Source of the DNA: Amoeboaphelidium protococcarum
Taxonomy: Eukaryota; Aphelidiomycota; Aphelidea
Assembly: GCA_023515745.1 (NCBI GenBank)
Contig: JALECJ010000056.1
Location: 977,409-1,041,408 of the forward strand
Direction of reading: 5' to 3'
DNA: 64,000 nucleotides
Made by a program: the position numbers and the translations under genes. The notes beneath the pieces are model-generated. The model searched no databases. It had not been told where the DNA came from and worked only from the letters and a program-made list of their open reading frames with translations. This document shows positions 1 through 11,687 of the stretch, piece by piece; the first letter of the stretch is position 1; the number at the start of each line of letters is the position of its first letter.

Positions 1-2707
1 TCTCAGACATGGATCTGTACTCCTCAATTTGATCTCGAACATTAACCACCGCTGCACACGCGTCAATGGTCACGTCTACTTTGTCCTTGACTTCCAAACC
101 ATTCTTAACAACTCTGAGCAGGGAATGAATCACTTGATAATTCTAAATACTCTTCTTGGAATTATGTTCTCTAGAAAACTGAGACAAATCCACCTTCTTC
201 AACCAGGCGAGGATAAGGATTGTTATTATGGATCCCATCGTGCTTCTGCCCACACCAATTTGACAATTAGTCACGCTAACTGAATTTCCCTTAAAAGAAT
301 GGCAAATAGCACGTAGAATCTAATCAAAATCACCTTCTTCCATCGCAGACTCAGCCGTCACTGGAACTCTGTGATAATCAAAAGAGCGCGGCGAAGCGTT
401 AGACCCAATTCCTTTCTACAATCTCAGTTCATCCTTGATACTCTCAGCAATCTATCTCAGAGTTTTTATATTCTCCAAGTCCACAATCACCCAAGTGGGA
501 ATCACAGCACCATCAATCTCCTGATGCAGCAGAATCTTGCCACCAGATTTTTCAACTTCCTTCACCACATCTTCCTTCAGACGTTCTTCCAACATCTCTA
601 GCCTAGACTGGGTGATGCCAGAGTACGCTTTGGTGTTACGCAAAGTCAAAAACTCATCTCTCAGCACATATGGCGTACCATTGATGTAGATCAGTGGCTC
701 TTCACGCATATTTATCCAGATTATATCAACAGGACCAACATCATTACTAATGGTACTAACAACATTATGTATACCTGTTAGAGTTGGCTGAGCCACTGCG
801 AATACAGGAAGACCATTGATACGCCTGAAATTAGATGCACCACCAAGATTCTGAATTTCCAAGCCTCTGTTCTGCGACTATTCTTGACGCCAAAAGTCAG
901 CCTTCAGAATAGTTTGACTACTTAATACAGCACCATTGCGATTGCGGATAGTTTTCATGTCATGCTCATTCTTACCAAATTGACCACGCATAATCCCTCT
1001 GATTACACCACTTCCATTCTGCCGTGCATCTCCATAATGAAACATGTCCATCACCGGTCTGAACAGAATGACATCAATCTTATTCCTAATTCTGTCCAGC
1101 GTATTTTTGATTTCCGGCCTTGCTGATAGCCACTTGGAGAAAGTCACAGATTAGGTGCGATCTTTATCATTAACATACGCAGTGAGGATAAGGAGGAAAT
1201 AATACCTCTCCAGAAAACCAACAGCTCTCTTTAAGTACTTTTCATCCCCATTCTTCATATAAGCCAACCGGAATGAGAGAATCTCATCTCTCAAGTTAAC
1301 TAGTCTATCGCACTTATCAATAACATGATCAAGTGTCCTCTTATCCACAAAGCCATCATCAATCAAAGATACCAACTTAAGGATTATGGCATAATTTCCG
1401 CGCACCGCATCCTTCAGCTGATCCAAATGATGGAAATTGTGCATCAGAAATTCGGAAGGATTCTTTATATCAAGTCCCTTCTCCAGACAAGCGATGAGAC
1501 GCAGCATCACTAGAGATTCTTCATGAGAACCTGAGAAATTAACACTCTTGTCCAAACTCATGCGGCTCAATGTGCGCACAATGGCAGAAGATTAACTTCT
1601 CAGATTCTCCACCTAATACAGACTTTCCCGTAGCAACACACCACAAACCATTCCGAAAGTAGTTCTACCAACACCGAGCCCGCAATTAAACACCACGGCA
1701 TCATTCAGTGTACAATTAGAAATAATCTTTATGTACTCATCCACATATACATCCTCAGGTCTCTACTCCGGTGACACTGGAACACGATGATACTCCAAAA
1801 TGTTTTTAAACTTGCCGAAAACTTCAGCAGTGGTAAGCACATTCTGCTCATTAGCGGCAATCCAAGATGGTATCAGGACTCCATCATCGAGCTCGTCATA
1901 GACCAGGAGAAGACCTCCGCAACGCTTACACTCGTACAGAATATCATTCTTCAGCCTCTGCTCCATCTACTCCAATCTAGCAGCGGATATTCCATTGTAA
2001 GTGCTGATATTCTAAAATGGATTACCAACATCTCTGAGAACATACGGCTTACCACTAATGTACATAATGGGCTCCTCTCTGGTATTGATCCAGACTATCT
2101 TCTTAATCATGTGCTTACTGTCAACGCTAGTGGACTTATCCTGAGATAAATCTTGGCTACTGCTTGATGGTAGATCAGTCTGATGCAACAATTAATGATG
2201 AAAGTTTGCGTGAACTTACGCAGCATTGACAGCCAGAGGCTCGCTATGCTTTCTCATAGGGACGGGCAACTAAGGTTGTGCATCCACTGACACAGTGCTC
2301 TCCTTTCGCTGAGCATTCAACTTCTATATGTTATCCTTGTACATGAGCAAGTGGATGACAGTCTCCAGTCCGGTGATAGTCGGCTGACTGCAACCAAAAA
2401 TATTATAGCCAGCTCCATCTTGCTACACCAAACCACCATGATCAATTTCGACAAATCTGAAATTAGGAGCACCTTCCAAATGATACACATTGTCACTAAA
2501 AGCATTAATACTTTACTCCACCGCAGAGTTGCCATTCTACGCATCACCAGTACCTATAAGAGGGGAGACATTAGATGCACCCTTGTTGGAGAACAATTTC
2601 CGTGGGAAATGATCCCTCTTCAGCAGAGTTCCACTGGTAAGAACAACTCCATTACGTCTATACTTTTAAGTCTTATTAATCAAGTCCTTAGTACTAGGAA
2701 CAGACAT
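1..2707 (-). CDS. PALD1-like: Paladin-like tandem phosphatase-domain protein (C-terminus beyond window)
   Basis: The frame is open without TGA from the ATG at 2707 to the window edge, more than 900 codons, so the C-terminus is missing. It carries at least two PTP-like (paladin/phytase type) modules. Each has a Cys-x5-Arg phosphate loop: NCGLGVGRTTF (around 1690-1660) and NCQIGVGRST (around 270-240). Each module also shows the family signatures GAPNFR or GASNFR, a glycine-rich turn before the loop, and REEP...YVLRD. In both modules the nucleophilic Cys and the Arg are intact, so it may be catalytic, unlike the doubtful activity of animal paladin. Animal and fungal members are cytosolic or membrane-associated phosphoinositide or inositol-phosphate phosphatase relatives; substrate here is unknown. 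Many in-frame TAA/TAG codons are read as Gln. The start is followed by a family-typical N-terminus (RDHFPRKLF then GAPNFR). Confidence 0.85.
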
Positions 2708-3076
2708 TGTCAATTAATTGTAGTTGTTTAATCAATTTTATCCGCACACGACCAGGAAGAGATTACAAAGACAACTATGCACCGCGTCGAGAAGAAGGAA
2801 ACAGCGTCGACTGAGATTGACATCGAGTGTAAGCCACAACCTTTATTGAATTCAAGTAACTTTTCACTTGCTGAATGATTGATTTAATTCATTAGCCAGC
2901 AGATTCACGTCGCAATCTGTGTCTTATCATTAATAAGGACTATATGTTTCATACAAAACGATTGAGATGATGATGATACCTTCAAGAAGGCACATTAAAA
3001 CCAGGTGAAAGATGAATGACAATAGAATGAATGAAATAAGAGAAATCAAGCACTGAAACGGCAAGAATTAAAGAAA
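2708..3076. promoter_or_regulatory. Intergenic gap, paladin promoter side and VPS37 3' end
   Basis: No convincing gene. It should hold the promoter of the paladin-like gene and the terminator of VPS37. It is AT-rich, and I could not recognise a TATA box with confidence. Confidence 0.4.
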
Positions 3077-3589
3077 TCATTTCTAAAACATCTTCAACTT
3101 CATGCACGCGATGTGGAACGCTTTCCGTTTCACCCGGTAAGATTCGATCAGATCGTTCATTGTCGCGGCGTCAGTCTCGTCTCCGTTGATCATTGCGCGG
3201 TGGATTTGCTCACATTCCGCGTCCAGTTGGGCAATGTAATTTCTCAGCTCATTCACAATCGTCTGTTTAACGTTCCCGGCTGGCTTTCCTTGCGCCGAGG
3301 ATCGACTGTACAACTGCTCATACTGTTCATAAGCCTTCACCACTTCATCTTACAGCTTGCCCAGTTCTGACTGTTTATGTACAAGTTCCTACTTCAACTG
3401 CATAGTCTTATTAGCAATGCTCATATTAGTGTCCAGTAATTCTTTGACTGCATTCTCTTGGCTTTCATCATCATCAACTTATTTAAACATCCATTCCTTG
3501 AACTCATCTTCATTATCCAACAGTTATTACAGTCTAGTCTTACTCATTTACTCAATTTCTTGCTCACACGTTAACTTGTTCGCAGTCAT
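3077..3589 (-). CDS. VPS37: VPS37-like ESCRT-I subunit (Mod(r) domain)
   Basis: 170 residues, ATG at 3589, TGA at 3079. The protein is almost wholly helical and charged, with the pattern of a Mod(r) domain: LLDNEDEFKEW early, then a long coiled region (KELLDTNMSIANKTMQLKQE), then a tyrosine-containing helix (AYEQYEQLYSRSS) and a C-terminal helix. VPS37 is the ESCRT-I subunit that stabilises VPS23/VPS28 and sorts ubiquitinated cargo at endosomes. Length fits the small fungal forms that lack an N-terminal extension. The family call rests on pattern and length and is less certain than others; another short coiled-coil trafficking protein is possible. It precedes COA3 on the same strand with separate promoter space. 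Confidence 0.55.
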
Positions 3590-3769
3590 TCTACAATCTG
3601 ATATTGAATTTCAAAAATTAATAATTACTATTTAGAGATAGATTAATAAATGAACAACTTTTAAAAAACATTGACTGATGAGAGGTAAAAAGAAAAGCGT
3701 CAAAATCGAGATAAACAAGATGCAAAAGAGATTTTTATATATTCATACACAAAAAGCAACAAGTAATAC

Positions 3770-4072
3770 TCATTATGACGCGTTTTTGGGTTCATAAGCA
3801 AGCAGAAATTCATCAGACATTGCATCCTACTTGACGCTATACATGGAGTAATAATACACACCCACACTGAATGCCACAATGGATGACGCCATGGCAATAT
3901 TTCTTGTGAGCATCGAATTGAATTTCTGCGTCTAATGCAACGCCTGTCTACTGTGCATCAGAGCAGGATTAGGGATTACTTTATCAAGAACGGCAGCTTT
4001 TTTCTAAGGAGTATCTAAAGCATTTTACACCTACTTGTGCTACAACTAATTGGCGACTTGTTCCTTTGTCAT
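3770..4072 (-). CDS. COA3: COA3-like cytochrome c oxidase assembly factor
   Basis: 100 residues, ATG at 4072, TGA at 3770-3772. It has a polar Gln-rich N-terminus, one transmembrane segment near residues 67-85 and the diagnostic sequence GVYYYSMYSVKQD right after the membrane span. This is the conserved COA3/CCDC56 signature (G-Y-x-YS-x-x-x-V-x-QD). COA3 is an inner mitochondrial membrane protein that binds newly made Cox1 and regulates its translation and assembly into complex IV. Four glutamines in the first 25 residues are TAG or TAA codons, so a standard-code reading loses the N-terminus. Length matches the family (80-110 residues). Confidence 0.8.
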
Positions 4073-4214
4073 TTCTAATTATGGCTCTATAAGAGATTAT
4101 AAAATCGACGACAAAAAGAAGAAGAATTGATCAAATCTCATTTTTCTTTTCGATTTTTCTGTAATCAGCTCATTGAAATAAAGTAAATCTTAATAAAATT
4201 CAAATTACTGCAGT

Positions 4215-4856
4215 ATGGCTACGGTATTAGCACAGGTTTTTGGTAGTGAAAAGGACAAGTATAATTGCGCGTTCTATAACAAGATCGGTGCTTGTAGACA
4301 TGGTGATACTTGTGCGAGGTAGCATACTAAGCCTCAGTTCTCCAGTACTATTATCATCCATTCACTTTTTAATAACCCTGCGAATGACCCTGAATGTAAA
4401 CTAAATGCGGAAGAATTACAGGAATTTTTTGATTAATTCTACTCTGATTTCTGGATAGAGATTTCATTAAAGTATGGAGGCTACAATTAAACTTATGAAG
4501 ATGATCGGCGAAATCCAGCTGACTATAGTGGGGTGGTGGATATGGTGGTGTGTGAGAACGTGGCGGAGCACCTAGTTGGCAATATATACATCCGTTTCAG
4601 TAGTGACTATGAGGCTGAGATGGCTGTTAATGATTTAAATAATCGATTCTACGCGGGCCGTCCAATCTACGCTGAATTGAGTCCAGTTAGTGATTTCAGA
4701 GAGGCACGGTGCAGGTAGCATGAAGATGGTGTGTGTAATCGCGGTGGACTTTGTAATTTCATGCACATCAAGAAACCGTCTGCTGGCCTGGTTAATAAGC
4801 TTAGAGATGGATAGAACAAGGAGAAGATGAAAGCCCTATCTAAGCGCTAACTGTGA
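4215..4856 (+). CDS. U2AF1: U2 snRNP auxiliary factor small subunit (U2AF35)
   Basis: 213 residues, ATG 4215, TGA 4854. It shows the full U2AF35 layout. The first CCCH zinc finger ([20 protein letters not shown], residues about 18-37) is followed by the U2AF homology motif ([33 protein letters not shown]). The second CCCH finger is [19 protein letters not shown]. The protein binds the AG of the 3' splice site as a heterodimer with U2AF65. The Q of the conserved CRQ in the second finger is TAG at 4717-4719, strong evidence for the code. Of nine glutamines, three are CAG, three TAG and three TAA. There is no RS tail, as in fission yeast. Its presence fits the strongly conserved TGTAG acceptors seen in this window. 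Confidence 0.95.
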
Positions 4857-4949
4857 ATCGATTGTAAATAGTACTAATATCGCGATCCAGTCACTAGAAT
4901 ACACAATTTATTACGATTTTTATTTCATTATTAGAAAATAGTACGAGGA

Positions 4950-6665
4950 TCAACTCAATAAGTTACATTGGCGCATAATGATACAGGATGGCGTGCTCCA
5001 TCTAATCTGACAACTCTGATCGTATGATGAGTCTCCACCAGGACTACTACTACTACTATAAGATTCCACTTTATAGCCAAACTCACACAGAACGTCATGT
5101 AATACAGGATTCTATTAAGAATTGACAACAACCACAACATCACGGCCGCTGTATAATTGATTCCCACTACATCTATTGACTTTCTCAGTGAGGATATAAA
5201 TCAAATTCCTACTCAATCTCTTGGGATCGAATCCGGGATGACATACGACATTTCTAACCAGGAGCGGCTATCCTTCGATACCAATTTAACCATGAGCCAA
5301 GATAACACCAACGACACGACCGCAATATATGGCAGAAATGCACTAGGCATTACAAGCAAAGTCTTCAGATTCCAAAGATTTAAATACTAGAAATTATCGC
5401 AGAAAACACTTTACCGCTTGTGCATTATCCTGATTCAGCCATACGTATTCAACATTGTTCGATTACTGGCTATCAGGATTAACTTATAAAGATTAAATAT
5501 CCAACAAGAGCTAAGGCATCAATCCACTAACAGAATCAGACAACAGCATAGACTCTTTAACAATAGTTTGAGCCCATTCAGGTGATCCTGGAGACACTTT
5601 AACGATATTCGCAGCAGAGTGCTGTCTAGAGGAATGTGTTCCACGTCGACCAGTGTCATTTCTTGATGCCTTGAACTTTACTAGAGACCTTTATCGTTTA
5701 CTCATTAATCTGAACCGCTTATAAAACTAAACGAATCGACTTTCATCCACACCTTCAGGTATCAGACTAATCAACTCAACTGTATAATCCTTAATACCTA
5801 ATGGAAACAATTTGGTCACACCAGACTGAAGCTACTCTTCAGACTGAGGAAACTTTAGGTATTATTCCATTTGATTGTCAATATTAAAAACATTTGATGT
5901 GTTCTGACGATACTTCAACTTTGCTCTCAGCCTATTTATACGACAAAGTTTAGTCTACTACAGATTAGGATCATAATATTAACTACTTCTGATATGGGCA
6001 GCCTCCAACTATCCCAAAAGACACGCCTGTTCATTATCTGACATCAAATGCCGCTTAACAACCTTTTACTCAAAGATTTCATTATTAATTAACGTAAGAA
6101 TCTCAGACTCAAGCTTAGCCCGCCTCCGCTTTACAACAGGTCCACTACTGTGATGATTATGATGTTGACTATTGGAGTCATTATCAGCCAGACGTTTGCC
6201 ATTCTGATTTAATTAACTAGCACCAGCTGTTGCAGAGCTGAGATTAAAATTGACAGGATAGTTAAGTAAACCGCTTTTGCCATTAAGACCGCCACTGTTA
6301 CTACTATTATTAGTGACCGTGTACTAATTCACAACGCCAGAACCATTCTTGATCCAATCTGAGTCACTATTCAACATATTACTCTTACTAAAATTCCACA
6401 TCTACTGCATGAAAGCCATCATTTACTCGCTCATACAACCCATTTATTGACCGTGGGTCGTCGTTGCACTATCCTGCTTGGTCATATCCAAACTAGGGAG
6501 AGTAGTAGGAGGAGGTACTAATCCAGATAAAGTGTCAAATGAGTTGGCAGAGGTGTCTACTACCCCTGCTGATAATGAGTGATGAGAATATTCAAGAGCA
6601 CTATGGTGGTGATGATGAATAGGCGTCGGTGAGGTTGAGCTGCTACTTGAACTCGATTTTGTCAT
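4950..6665 (-). CDS. Hypothetical protein with GNAT-like C-terminal domain
   Basis: 571 residues, ATG 6665, TGA 4950-4952. I checked every in-frame triplet and found no other TGA. The N-terminal 150 residues are low-complexity (Ser run, His run, Asn/Gln-rich), then comes a basic stretch (VVKRRRAKLESEI) and a helical region (INRLRAKLKYRQN). From about residue 400 the pattern resembles a GNAT acetyltransferase fold: VWLNQDNAQAVKCFLRQF, VVGVILAHG, LLVRNVVCHPGFD, LYLTEKV-like helix, then LCEFGYKVESY. An HPxFxxxxL motif sits where an R/Q-x-x-G-x-G/A acetyl-CoA loop would be expected, so activity is uncertain. The layout recalls nuclear chromatin-associated acetyltransferases such as the KAT14 type, but I cannot assign it. 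It is convergent with U2AF1, 93 bp apart. Confidence 0.55.
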
Positions 6666-7362
6666 TTTTTCAAACGGGCGGCTTTTAAAAAAATTGAGAG
6701 AAAAGACGACCGACAGGTGAAAGGAGTGGAGAAACACACACACCCATACGTCGTCGTCGTCGTCATATTAAAAGAGCGATGAAGGCCGAGAGAGAAACGC
6801 GCGCGCGGTCACCGGCCAGAAATCGTCATCATCGGCTCAGTTCTCGCGCGTCTACCGGTAATCTTCAACTCGAGTTTTGGGTTGCTTTAAATCTGCTTTT
6901 AATCACCTGCACAGTCATACAGATTGTACGATATTGTCCACTAATGTATTGTATTCTTTAGTTGTTTCTGAGTGTGTTCCTGTACAAAGTCGACGTAGTT
7001 TAAGCTTTAGAGTGAATTCATAGTGACTGATGTTGGACTTTGTTTGATCATCATTTCTGAATATCACGTAGTTGGCTTTCGTTGAAAGGCCGTTTTATTG
7101 GAGATGTTTTCACCGTAGCAAAATGAAACTTGACCAGCATTATCTAACAGTTGACACAAGTCAATCAGATGGATTAACATAATCCGTGATCGATCACATC
7201 ATGATAAGGGGCTAATGGCCGTAATATTACTCCGTATTATGCGCGTTGTTGATGAAAAGTTTTCTTCTTCAATATATCACGCGACTTTTATTGCATATTA
7301 TATACAGTCAATAATAACAAGAGATACATATCTCCGGTAAATTAAACCTATAAATATCCGTG
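6666..7362. promoter_or_regulatory. Divergent intergenic region
   Basis: Between the GNAT-like gene (minus) and a secreted-protein gene (plus). It holds a short CA run and a CGT/GTC triplet run at about 6736-6765, and a possible small gene (next entry). A TATAAATA box at 7350-7357 lies only a few bases before the ATG at 7363, so if used it would imply an almost leaderless mRNA or a start further downstream. Confidence 0.35.
6779..7015 (+). CDS. Possible small membrane protein (78 aa)
   Basis: Open frame from ATG 6779 to TGA 7013. It has a basic, Arg-rich N-terminus of about 30 residues followed by two hydrophobic stretches (WVALNLLLITCTVIQIV and ILQLFLSVFLY). Two glutamines come from TAG/TAA. 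I recognise no family. Its position inside the promoter region of two divergent genes makes a chance frame possible; TGA-only stops raise the rate of chance open frames in this genome. Low confidence. Confidence 0.25.
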
Positions 7363-8502
7363 ATGAAATTTTGCGTGTTAATTACTTTAGTGTTGAGCGT
7401 ATCTCTATCTGCTGATGCATTTAGTATCTTTACTAGCAAATTTAAAGAGCCTTAGGCTAGAAACAAGTGGTATGTTGACGTACCTACTAGTAGCCTACTG
7501 AATGACAACATTGTATTTGATTCCAAGTGGATTAATGGCAAAGGTGGTGATGTGTTGGCATCTGAGCTGTGTGAGCTTCAGTTGCTCAAGTTTACTCCAC
7601 GATTCATCGGTAAGAGATATGTTGTATTTAAGCATTTGCCTTGTCCATCGAAGTAGTCTGGATAGCTGACCATTTCTGCTGATGATATCTCCTCTATTCA
7701 GGGTGGCTATTATAAATTGCGTCTCAAATTGGGTAAACGTACAGTTGGTGACTCTTCTCTCTTTGAGATTGTGGAATTGGGATCTACGGATTAGAAGATT
7801 ACAGTCCAATTGAATGACATTCAGTCTTTTAGACGCGTTCAGTCACCTGTTAATGCTTATGAATACTTTATGAGAGTCAATGGCCGTTCAAAGATTAGTG
7901 GAATCAACTCTCGCCTGGTTGATTTGGACAGTGGTAAGGAGCTACCTCCAAGTTCATGTTAATTTGTGAACCACGACGCGTCAGCTTAAACTAGTGTTTT
8001 TCGCTGTACAGCTGATGCTCCGGTCGATCATAAAGTCTATGTCCAGGTGTATAAGCATAGATGGTTTGTCTCCCCTCAAGTTCTGTACAATTCTTAAATT
8101 TTACTGCCACCTAAATCTTAGACGGTGCAGGAAGCAGAGGAGACTTATGTCCATCCTGATCTCACTGATATCCCTGATGAAGTTGGTGAGGAAGAGTTCT
8201 GGCGCAATGTGGATGCTAATAGTAAGAATGCTTTCGGTGATGAAGAATTCGATTCCAATGTTGATTGGTCCTAGGATGGTTTGCCATTTGATCACTTTGA
8301 TAGTCATGTCGATTGGTCTCAGGATGGGTTGCCAGCGATCTCTGAAAGCCATGATGGCTCTGCGACTACAATTGCACCAAAGCCGTCTTTTAAGCCTCAC
8401 ACTGATTTTATGAGGAAGTTTCGACCACAATAACCCGGAAGTAATGAATTGAACGCGGTTCTCGGCAATGAATTTTGGCTTAAGGCTAATGATGAGAACT
8501 GA
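7363..8502 (+). CDS. Secreted two-domain protein, relative of the 22-29 kb family
   Basis: 379 residues, ATG 7363, TGA 8500. A signal peptide (MKFCVLITLVLSVSLSADA) is followed by EPQARNKWYVDVP, which matches the P-x-K/R-N-x-x-W-x-x-x-P motif at the N-termini of three proteins encoded at 22.4-28.3 kb. Two beta-rich modules follow; each ends in Y-x-L/V-x-L...F-x-I/V, as in the paralogues. The C-terminal 130 residues are acidic and low-complexity and contain a near-perfect duplication of DSxVDWSQDGLP. No membrane anchor is visible. The fold resembles the Kre9/Knh1-like secreted beta-sandwich family of fungi, as inference only. Function unknown; probably extracellular or cell-wall associated. Confidence 0.65.
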
Positions 8503-8822
8503 GTGAGGTGAAGGATATGTGATGTTCTGTATGCGTTTGTGAGTAAGTGGTTACTCTCATTTTTCAGGCATCTTGTGGTGGAGGAGCGTTTAATCAAGAA
8601 ATAACTATAGTTTTAGATAATAAAGTACAATAATAATCACTCATTTTTTATAGAAGTTTTTTTTATCCATTAGACCCTTTATCTCTTTGCTTCATTATTT
8701 ATGAAAGCCAGCTTAGTAAATTCTAAGCGATGCATTTTGGCACTGATTTGACATAATAAGGCTAGATACCGGATTACTCTGAAGTTTAAGTTAATAACAG
8801 CAATAATGATAATAAGCGATTG
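8503..8822. other. Intergenic gap
   Basis: AT-rich, with poly-A/T runs after 8600. No gene seen. Probable terminator of the secreted-protein gene and promoter of the transporter. Confidence 0.4.
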
Positions 8823-10493
8823 ATGCCGTATTATTAAACCGTATTTCTGCTTTGCCTGTCTGCTCTTCTCACTCTGGGCACGTTCTACGTCTATGATACA
8901 CCGTCATCAGTTTCGCTGGCCATTGAATCTCATCTTTATCCCTTTGACAGTAATAGCAATTCTAATAAGAGTATTTCATCTAATAAATTATCTCAAGGCG
9001 GTAAGTTTGAATGGATTTTAAATCTATGGTATAGCTCTTACTCTTTGCCTAACGTCGTGCTCCCGCTGGTATTTGGAGCTTTAATAACGTCCAATAGTAA
9101 TTCTTCGATTGTCGCCGCGTCAAAGAGTTTAAAGTATTTGGTCATATTGCCGATTACTATCTGCATTGGTCAGATGCTGTTCTCTATCGGAGTATTACGG
9201 CGAATATCGTTCCTATCTATTCTGGGAAGATTTATTATTGGCTGCTGCGCCGAAAGTTTAGGTGTGTTACAGAGCTTTATTACATCATACGTTTGTGCAG
9301 CTAATGATTACTCTCACGCCTGGATTGGAATATCGCTGGCTTTAAATATTGCAGTCGGTAGATTTGGAAGTCTTTTTGATGATTTAATATCTCCAGTTAT
9401 AGTGAACATGTTCAGTAGTAGTGACTTTCAGGTTGGATTGAGTTTAGCGTTGGTATACGTATTTTGGGTGGGACTCGCATTCTGCGCATTTAGTGCTCTT
9501 TGTGGTCTAATACTTGAGCATTAGCTCTCTACCCTCTTTACTTAGGAAATTGGATAGTAGGATTAAAGTGCACCTATTGAATTAATGGAAGATCGAAATA
9601 TGGGATGGAAAGTTATAACTGCATCAATCAGCCGTTACTACATCACGTTGATATAACTACCTCTAGCAGTACATTTAACTGGATTCATGATTTTGTTGGC
9701 ATATGGCCCGTTGATACCTTTCACCGCAATACATGCACAATTGCTGAAGCACAAGTTTGAAATTAAAAATCTAGTTACTATCGGACGATTGATGAGTGTA
9801 GGTGATCTAAGTGGTGCCGTGCTTGGGCCACTGTGTGGATATCTCGTCGATAAATAGTGGAGAAGGCATTCATTGGGCAGTGTTATATTTACAAGACTTC
9901 GATTGATGGTTGCATGCACCACATCACTCACCTGTGCACATTTACTATTCGCTCTGTCTCCATCAGGCCCCACGGCCGTATTATCATTCACAATCTTGAC
10001 TCCGCTTCTGTTGCTCGCCATCTCATACTCTATAGTTTTAATCAGCTGGTCTTTCATTCCAATCTTGCTTAAATCATAACCGTAGCTCTGGAGCTTTGCG
10101 TATGGATACGCTGTTAGTCTGCTTAATTTGACGTACGTTGTGATGCCACTTGTCTCTGGTGCTATAGTTTCCTCTGATCCCTAATCTCCCACGTCTTACT
10201 CTAAAGTTGAGCTGTTTTTCGCTGTAGTGTCTTTCGCTGCTTTACTTGTGTGTGTCTATATGTATTTTATTGACTTGAAATACCATGGAGGAGTTCTCTT
10301 TTTCGGAGATTATACGCCGGCTGATGCTTTATACAAGGAGCTCTCAGGTTCTGACATTCATTTGGATGAAGTCAACTCCTAAGTTGCTTTGGATCGAAGA
10401 ATGAATAAAGATGGGATGATATCTCTTGATCATCATAAGCGATAACACACGAAAAGGTATGATATTAATAGTGTTGACAACGTGTCGATTTGA
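8823..10493 (+). CDS. MFSD1-like: MFSD1-like major facilitator transporter
   Basis: 556 residues, ATG 8823, TGA 10491. About twelve hydrophobic segments. The clearest landmark is the helix 4-5 region, GRFIIGCCAESLGVLQSF followed by GRFGSLFDDLISP, which fits the MFSD1 subgroup signature GRF....ESL.V.Q....GR.GS. MFSD1 proteins are lysosomal or endomembrane solute (dipeptide) exporters; here the compartment is inferred. A lumenal loop after helix 1 is Ser/Asn-rich. The central loop near residues 228-250 is short and charged, as is usual between the two six-helix bundles. The cytosolic C-terminus ends with a charged tail. Gln codons in membrane segments are often TAA/TAG. Confidence 0.75.
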
Positions 10494-10605
10494 TACGGCG
10501 ATCTAGTGACGAGGTTACCCCTTTTAACGGATGGACATGTGAATTTTGATCTTGTTATCCTCTTTCCACTATTTCTATTATCCCTTCAATATAATACATT
10601 TTTTA

Positions 10606-11469
10606 ATGATGATGATATCGATGATGATAAAGCAAGCGTTATAGTTGATATTAATCCAAATACTAATAATATCTGTTGCTGGTGCGAATGATCATTAACC
10701 TGGATGTGGACGCGTTTGGCCATGCTTCCTGAAAGCTGCTAAAAGAGGATTTAATAAGTTATCCATGAATAAGGATCTGCGCAAATGTAGTGAGGACCTA
10801 AGTTAAACAGTTTTCCGTATATAGAATCAAGAATTAGAATTAAATGCTTTAGAGAAGCAAGCGCTGATCAATCGATTGATACGCGAAGAATGCGCAATAG
10901 CCTCTTTGGAGCTAATCAAGTTGGAAGAGTATTATCCCGTGATTTGCAGTGTGGACTCTTTTAGCCTTGCAATATAAAGCAATTCGCTAATGACTGATAT
11001 TCTGGTACAAAAATGTATTGTGCTGGCTTACGAGTTTGATTATAAATTGTTGATGGAAAAGCTATCTTAAATGCATGATATAAATGATATTGACTAGAGA
11101 AAGCGTGTTAATTATGTCGCCAGGATATTGCTCAACCAGGGATACGATCCATTTCTACTGTTTGACACGTCTGGTGCAAAGTGTGAATCTCCCGACTGCG
11201 CGTACTTGTCACAGGTATTTTATAGCACGATGAGCTAACGAAAATATCAAGCGCATTTCTGGTTGCAAGACTGCTTAGACTACCTTAATAAGGAAGACTA
11301 TTATACCATTATAAAGAAACCGATGGGCGAAATGTAAATTTACGGCTTATGCCGTCGATTCTCTGTGATGATGTCTGATCATGAAGATCTGCCGCTTCTT
11401 AGCTAGCCAATGCCCGAAGTCAGAAATCATATAAGGAAAAAGTTGGGCAGGCTCTTATACACCGGTTGA
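10606..11469 (+). CDS. Hypothetical Cys-containing protein, possibly secreted
   Basis: 287 residues if the first ATG of the frame is used (10606), TGA 11467. The Met-rich start leads into a hydrophobic stretch (ALQLILIQILIISVAGA) that would serve as a signal peptide, then a short Cys motif (GCGRVWPC) and a mostly helical body with about a dozen cysteines. I do not recognise the family. The first 60 bases are a GATGAT-type simple run, so the true start could be a later ATG at 10621-10626. A separate frame starting at 10506 covers part of the same DNA and is less convincing. It is followed by the UBE3A-like gene on the same strand. Confidence 0.45.
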
Positions 11470-11687
11470 CTCAAAAGGTTAAGATTATATAGAAATAGAT
11501 GAAATTTATGATTATTTGCTTTCTTGTCCTTCTGTATTTCTGTATCTACTACGCATGCATAGTGCGCGAAATACACTAGTGAAGGGGAATTGATAGTTTC
11601 TGATCAGATCAAATGAACAGAGCCGAATGTTTCAGTTACTGTAAACTCAAAGCGACTGTTTCGTTTCACTTGAAACATTATTAGAAA
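11470..11687. promoter_or_regulatory. Upstream region of the UBE3A-like gene with a short ORF
   Basis: A 27-codon open frame (ATG 11499, TGA 11580) encodes a single hydrophobic helix (FMIICFLVLLYFCIYYACIV). It could be an upstream ORF in the 5' leader of the ligase gene or a chance frame. Confidence 0.25.

Noticed and set aside
10441-10700. Frame at 10506-10691 as a small gene
   Set aside because: It is low-complexity and overlaps the start of the longer frame at 10606; no support.
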